Below are positions 60,212-64,000 of a stretch of DNA of 64,000 nt, in pieces; the first letter of the stretch is position 1; each line of letters starts with the position of its first letter. The notes beneath the pieces are model-generated. The model searched no databases, was not told the origin of the DNA, and worked only from the letters and a program-made list of their open reading frames with translations. The stretch covers positions 214,395,962 to 214,459,961 of the forward strand of contig CM077644.1 in NCBI GenBank assembly GCA_039707465.1. The letters run 5' to 3'. The DNA is from Rhabdophis nuchalis. Taxonomy: Eukaryota > Chordata > Lepidosauria > Squamata > Natricidae. The translations under genes and the position numbers were made by a program.

Positions 60212-63200
60212 CTATCAGAAAAAAAGAATATCATTTTTAGAATACATTTTACATATGTTACGTTTTATGTTATGTAATGCACTGTATCCTGGTCTAAGAT
60301 GGAAAGAAAATTCTTAACTCAGGATCTTCTTAAGTGGTATCAACTTTTCACATCAAAATCCACTAAATTAAGATCAATGTTAAATTAGGTTCCATTATAT
60401 TCAAATGCACCAATATAAAAACAAACAAATTAGGCTTTGAATGAACTGTTGTGTTCCTGAGAATCAAAAATCACTATCATTTATAGGTCATCTAGTTGAA
60501 TTTCTGCTCACTGTGGCTTTTGAATTCTGATGCACTGGCATCTTAAAGCAACGTACAAATTAATAGGATGCTCCATAAATTACTGGTAGTTTTTTTAAAT
60601 AAAAAATCATTAGATTTTAAGGTTTAGTATTAAAAATAACTAGTTGGTTTGCAAGGATTTCACCTCCCACATTTAGAATAAAATGTATAAATGTATTATA
60701 TAGCTTAACAGGAAATTTAACTGATATGGCTATTTTATATTTGAGTAGTTGATTTGTTACCTTCTGAACATTTCCAGTAATTCACTTGCAAACATATGAA
60801 ATATTTTAAAATTTTAAGATATGTCTAAATATTTATGTTCCTTTTAAAGAAAATAATAGATTTGAGCTTCATTCTTGCTAAATGTAGAAATTCCAAGATT
60901 ATAGTCACAGAAGATATACATTCTTGTTTATCTTCCCCATACTTTCCATTGTAACATCAGAATATGTTTCCATCAGTAGTTTCTGTTCTGCAGAAGCTAT
61001 TGGTGGAAACAGTAGATACAATCTTAAGTATGAACTATTTTTTTTATTTTATTTATGATATAAGTAATTAACATGATTACAGTAATTCAAAAGATTTAAA
61101 ACTTTTAAAAAATTTCCCATGTCTCTTCAACAAGTGCTACCTATCTATCTTAATCCTAGACTTCCATACTAGATGTCGATACAACATGCAACCATGGCAA
61201 GATAGTAGAAAGAGAAATGATTAAAAATAACCAATCTATATCTTCAAGATCAGAAGATGTGGAGAGGCAGGGCCCATAGTCAACAGCCAAGAGTCAGTCA
61301 CCACTGAACAATCATCATGATCATCATCATCTTAAATGAATTATTTTAGAATGGGTGCAGCTCAGAAAGGAAATAAAGACTTGGGTTTTTGGACAAATGT
61401 ATGTTTGGATATCAGCACGATCTAACTGTCAGCAATGCAAGGGTGTTCCTGGATGTTGCATAAATGGCCCCCTTTTTGCTACACCAATTTTATCCCTTTA
61501 TCACTTCCTCAACAGTGTATTTTCGACAGGAAAGCAGTGAGGATATATTTCTGTCAGAAGATCTTGGGGGATATCAGACGATATCTATCAGCAGAAGTGA
61601 TCTGCGCTTCATTCTAATCTCCTCGCATTTATTCAGGTAATACAATAATTCACATGACTAGAAAAAGACATTTATATGAAAATCTCCATGTAAATTATGT
61701 CTGTGTTTCAAACTTTGTTATTGCGTTATAGATTTCCTTACAATGAATATTTTAGTCACAGAAATAAATAGAAATAGAAACTTAAAAAAATAAAGTGTGT
61801 GTATGTGTGTATGTGTGTGTGTGTGTGTGTGTATACAGGTATTCCTCAACTTGTGTGTTCAGCAGCCAGTCAAAAGTTACAATGGCACTGAAAAAAGAAA
61901 ATATGTAACCCCTGGAATCAAGGAATTGCAATCATGGGTTCTTGGCAAAAAGCTCACCCAACAGTTGAGGTATCTCACTGTCACATGATTGTCATTTGTG
62001 AATTTCCCTGCCAGCTTTCCACAAGCAAAGTCAATTGGGAAGCAAACAGGGATAGGTCACAAGTCACTATGTTAAGTAACTCACACTCTTCACTGCCTGG
62101 CAGCAGCTAGTCCTTATGTCTTGTAGGAAACTCGTACACCCTCCCCGCACCCAACAGCAGACATTCCTGGCCCTGGTGTATGCATGCCATACATCACATT
62201 TTAGCTCTCTGCTGGCCTGTATGTAAGTTGCCCGGGTCTCCCTTAATGATCTCTGTTTTTTGCTGCAAGATGGCAATGGAGGAATGCCATCATTAAGCAA
62301 TGCGATCGTGTGATGTGCTTTATGACCATATTGTTTAGTGATGAAAACTCTGGGACAAATGACCATTTTACCTGTACACACAATTGTAAACACTGACATA
62401 CAACTATTTGACTTTGAAGCTTAAAGTACAAAGTGAAAGATCTTATCATAGTAAATATAACATTCATAATCCAAAATATATTTTCTTACAAATTTATAAT
62501 AAATCGCAACCTAAGTCAAACATGCCTGCAGGATATTCTTTCAAATCAAACCCAGCATGTTTTTATTTAAGATGAAGGACACTTAGAGCAAAAACATAAA
62601 ACATGAGATTAGCTTTACTATCAATATATAAATGTGAAATTTTATTAAAGAACTGCTGTGAAAAACAGCTTTTGGTTTGCTTTTCATTTTGTAAAAACCA
62701 AGCCATTGTAATGTACTTTGACAGTTTTGTCAATCCCATATTTATATTCATAAATAGAAAATCAAAGTGGTTCAGTTATATATCCTAGTTTTGATTTTAA
62801 AAAAATAATCATTATCTGAGAAGTACACATTATTTGTAAACAGTAGGTAGTAATAGAATAAAACCAAGTCAGCTTTTGAAGCTGAAAGCTAAGGAAACAT
62901 TTCGCAACGCCTGAAGACATTTTTTAAACTCATCTAAATACCATTAAACATCTGCTTTTTTATTTTATTGACTTAAACCATTTCTAAAGAGTCATAATTC
63001 AAAAAGGTAAAGATTTAATCTAAAAGCCACAGGGAAAATTTTCAACCTGGGGAGCATGTCTGAAATATAGTGACCACACTCCAATAAATGATGAATCTGC
63101 TATTTATTGCTTTGGGTACAAAATAGTTTTATCTAGCATTATCTGCAAAAACTGCATGCATCATTTTATTTGAAAAGGACAAAAAATGGACAAAAAAGTA

Positions 63201-64000
63201 AAGAATGCAATCTTAAGTCCAATTACTGGAAAATTCCATTGGAAGCAAAGAAATGTATTATAACTGGGGGGGGGGGGGGGGGGAATCAATGTCCTTTAAA
63301 ATGTGCTTTCATAACATAAATCAGCAGCTGTAGGCTTGGATACTATGGCATTCCCATAATACAGCACAACAAATAAAGCAGGACCTAATTTATATTGATC
63401 CTAGAGAGAAACTGAATACTCCCTTGATACTACTGTATTTTAATTGTTGTATCAATTATCATATATGTATATAGCCAATTTATAATAACTAAGGACTATA
63501 ATTCAGTTCAACCTAATTTTATTTTGCTCTGAAAAATTGTATTTACCTAAATTGTTTGGCTCATTCTAAAGAATGTAAAAATAATTGATCAATGATACCT
63601 TCTTGAACATGGAAGCTGAAATATTCAATATGCTAATTTCGTAATAAGTCTTATTCAAATCTGTTTATTCTAAAACATGTAGATTATCATTTTTAATTTA
63701 TATACTTTATTAGAATGTGATGCTACAATGTGGGAAAAATAGGGTGCATGACATTCAGACTTACGTAATACATTTTCTTTTAAGAATGCACAAATAAAGA
63801 CACTGTGGTTGAAATTCTGGGTTTGTAAAAACAATAAAAACAAATTTGCACCTTCTATAATTTCAAAACAATATAAAGCTGTGATTGATTTTAACCATTT
63901 AGGATGGAAGAAGAAAGAAAATAAAGATATTATGGTTCAAGTATGATAGATGAACCAGGAGAATGAAATTTGTTTTGTCCTAGTATAATTTATAAACCCA
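60212..64000 (-). other. MAST4: MAST4 intron running off the window
   Basis: No further exon was found. It contains a short (TG)n at 61795-61832, a decayed MITE from 61834, and a G run of about 17 bases at 63267-63283. The rest is AT-rich and unassigned. The missing N-terminal exons must lie beyond 64000. Confidence 0.7.
61834..62395. mobile_element. Long AGTCCTC-family element, decayed
   Basis: It begins ACAGGTATTCCTCAACTTG, has AAAAGTTACAATGGCACTG and CAAAGTCAATTGGGAAGC in the first half, and ends near CATTTTACCTGTACACACAA. The middle (about 62095-62250) is unlike the family and may be a later insertion. Confidence 0.45.

Overview
The window is nuclear DNA of a vertebrate, most likely a squamate reptile and probably a snake. 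The evidence is GT-AG spliced genes with vertebrate orthologues, a Sauria-type tRNA SINE, CR1/L2/L3-type LINE fragments whose 3' ends run into simple repeats, and many short hAT-like elements flanked by 8-bp duplications. The species call is inference; the gene calls rest on translated exons.

Two protein genes face each other tail to tail. CD180 (RP105, a TLR4-like leucine-rich repeat receptor without a TIR domain) is on the + strand in three coding exons: 5575-5664, 11905-12071 and 13721-15440. They join in frame to 658 residues. MAST4 (microtubule-associated Ser/Thr kinase 4) is on the - strand. Seventeen coding exons lie between 60211 and 22458 and encode the end of the pre-kinase linker, the whole kinase and AGC tail, the PDZ domain, and a very long Ser/Pro-rich C-terminal exon with the stop. 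All listed introns are GT-AG and all phases agree, giving 2,041 codons including the stop; the N-terminal exons lie beyond the right edge. As I recall the human 5q12 map, CD180 and MAST4 are also convergent neighbours there, so the synteny looks conserved.

Region by region: 1-5574 is repeat-rich upstream DNA, including a Penelope-like foldback with hammerhead-like motifs, split by a LINE. 5575-15440 is CD180, with DNA transposons in its introns. 15441-22457 is the intergenic space plus the MAST4 3' UTR, which appears to carry a perfect 130-bp palindromic hAT element. 22458-28127 holds the last three MAST4 exons, a SINE and compound microsatellites. 28128-36008 is a large intron with a 2-kb LINE carrying reverse-transcriptase remnants, several hAT elements and an (ATT)n tract at a LINE 3' end. 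36009-51780 holds the PDZ-to-kinase exons. 51781-64000 is mostly intron, with old CR1-like remnants and a solo LTR close to a kinase exon.

I found no operon-like or unknown multi-gene system. The noteworthy signals are mobile-element structures: the perfect palindrome, the hammerhead-bearing inverted repeat, nested hAT copies, hAT-like elements with intact target duplications, the solo LTR, a 29-bp perfect hairpin, and an unclassified inverted/tandem duplication just upstream of CD180.
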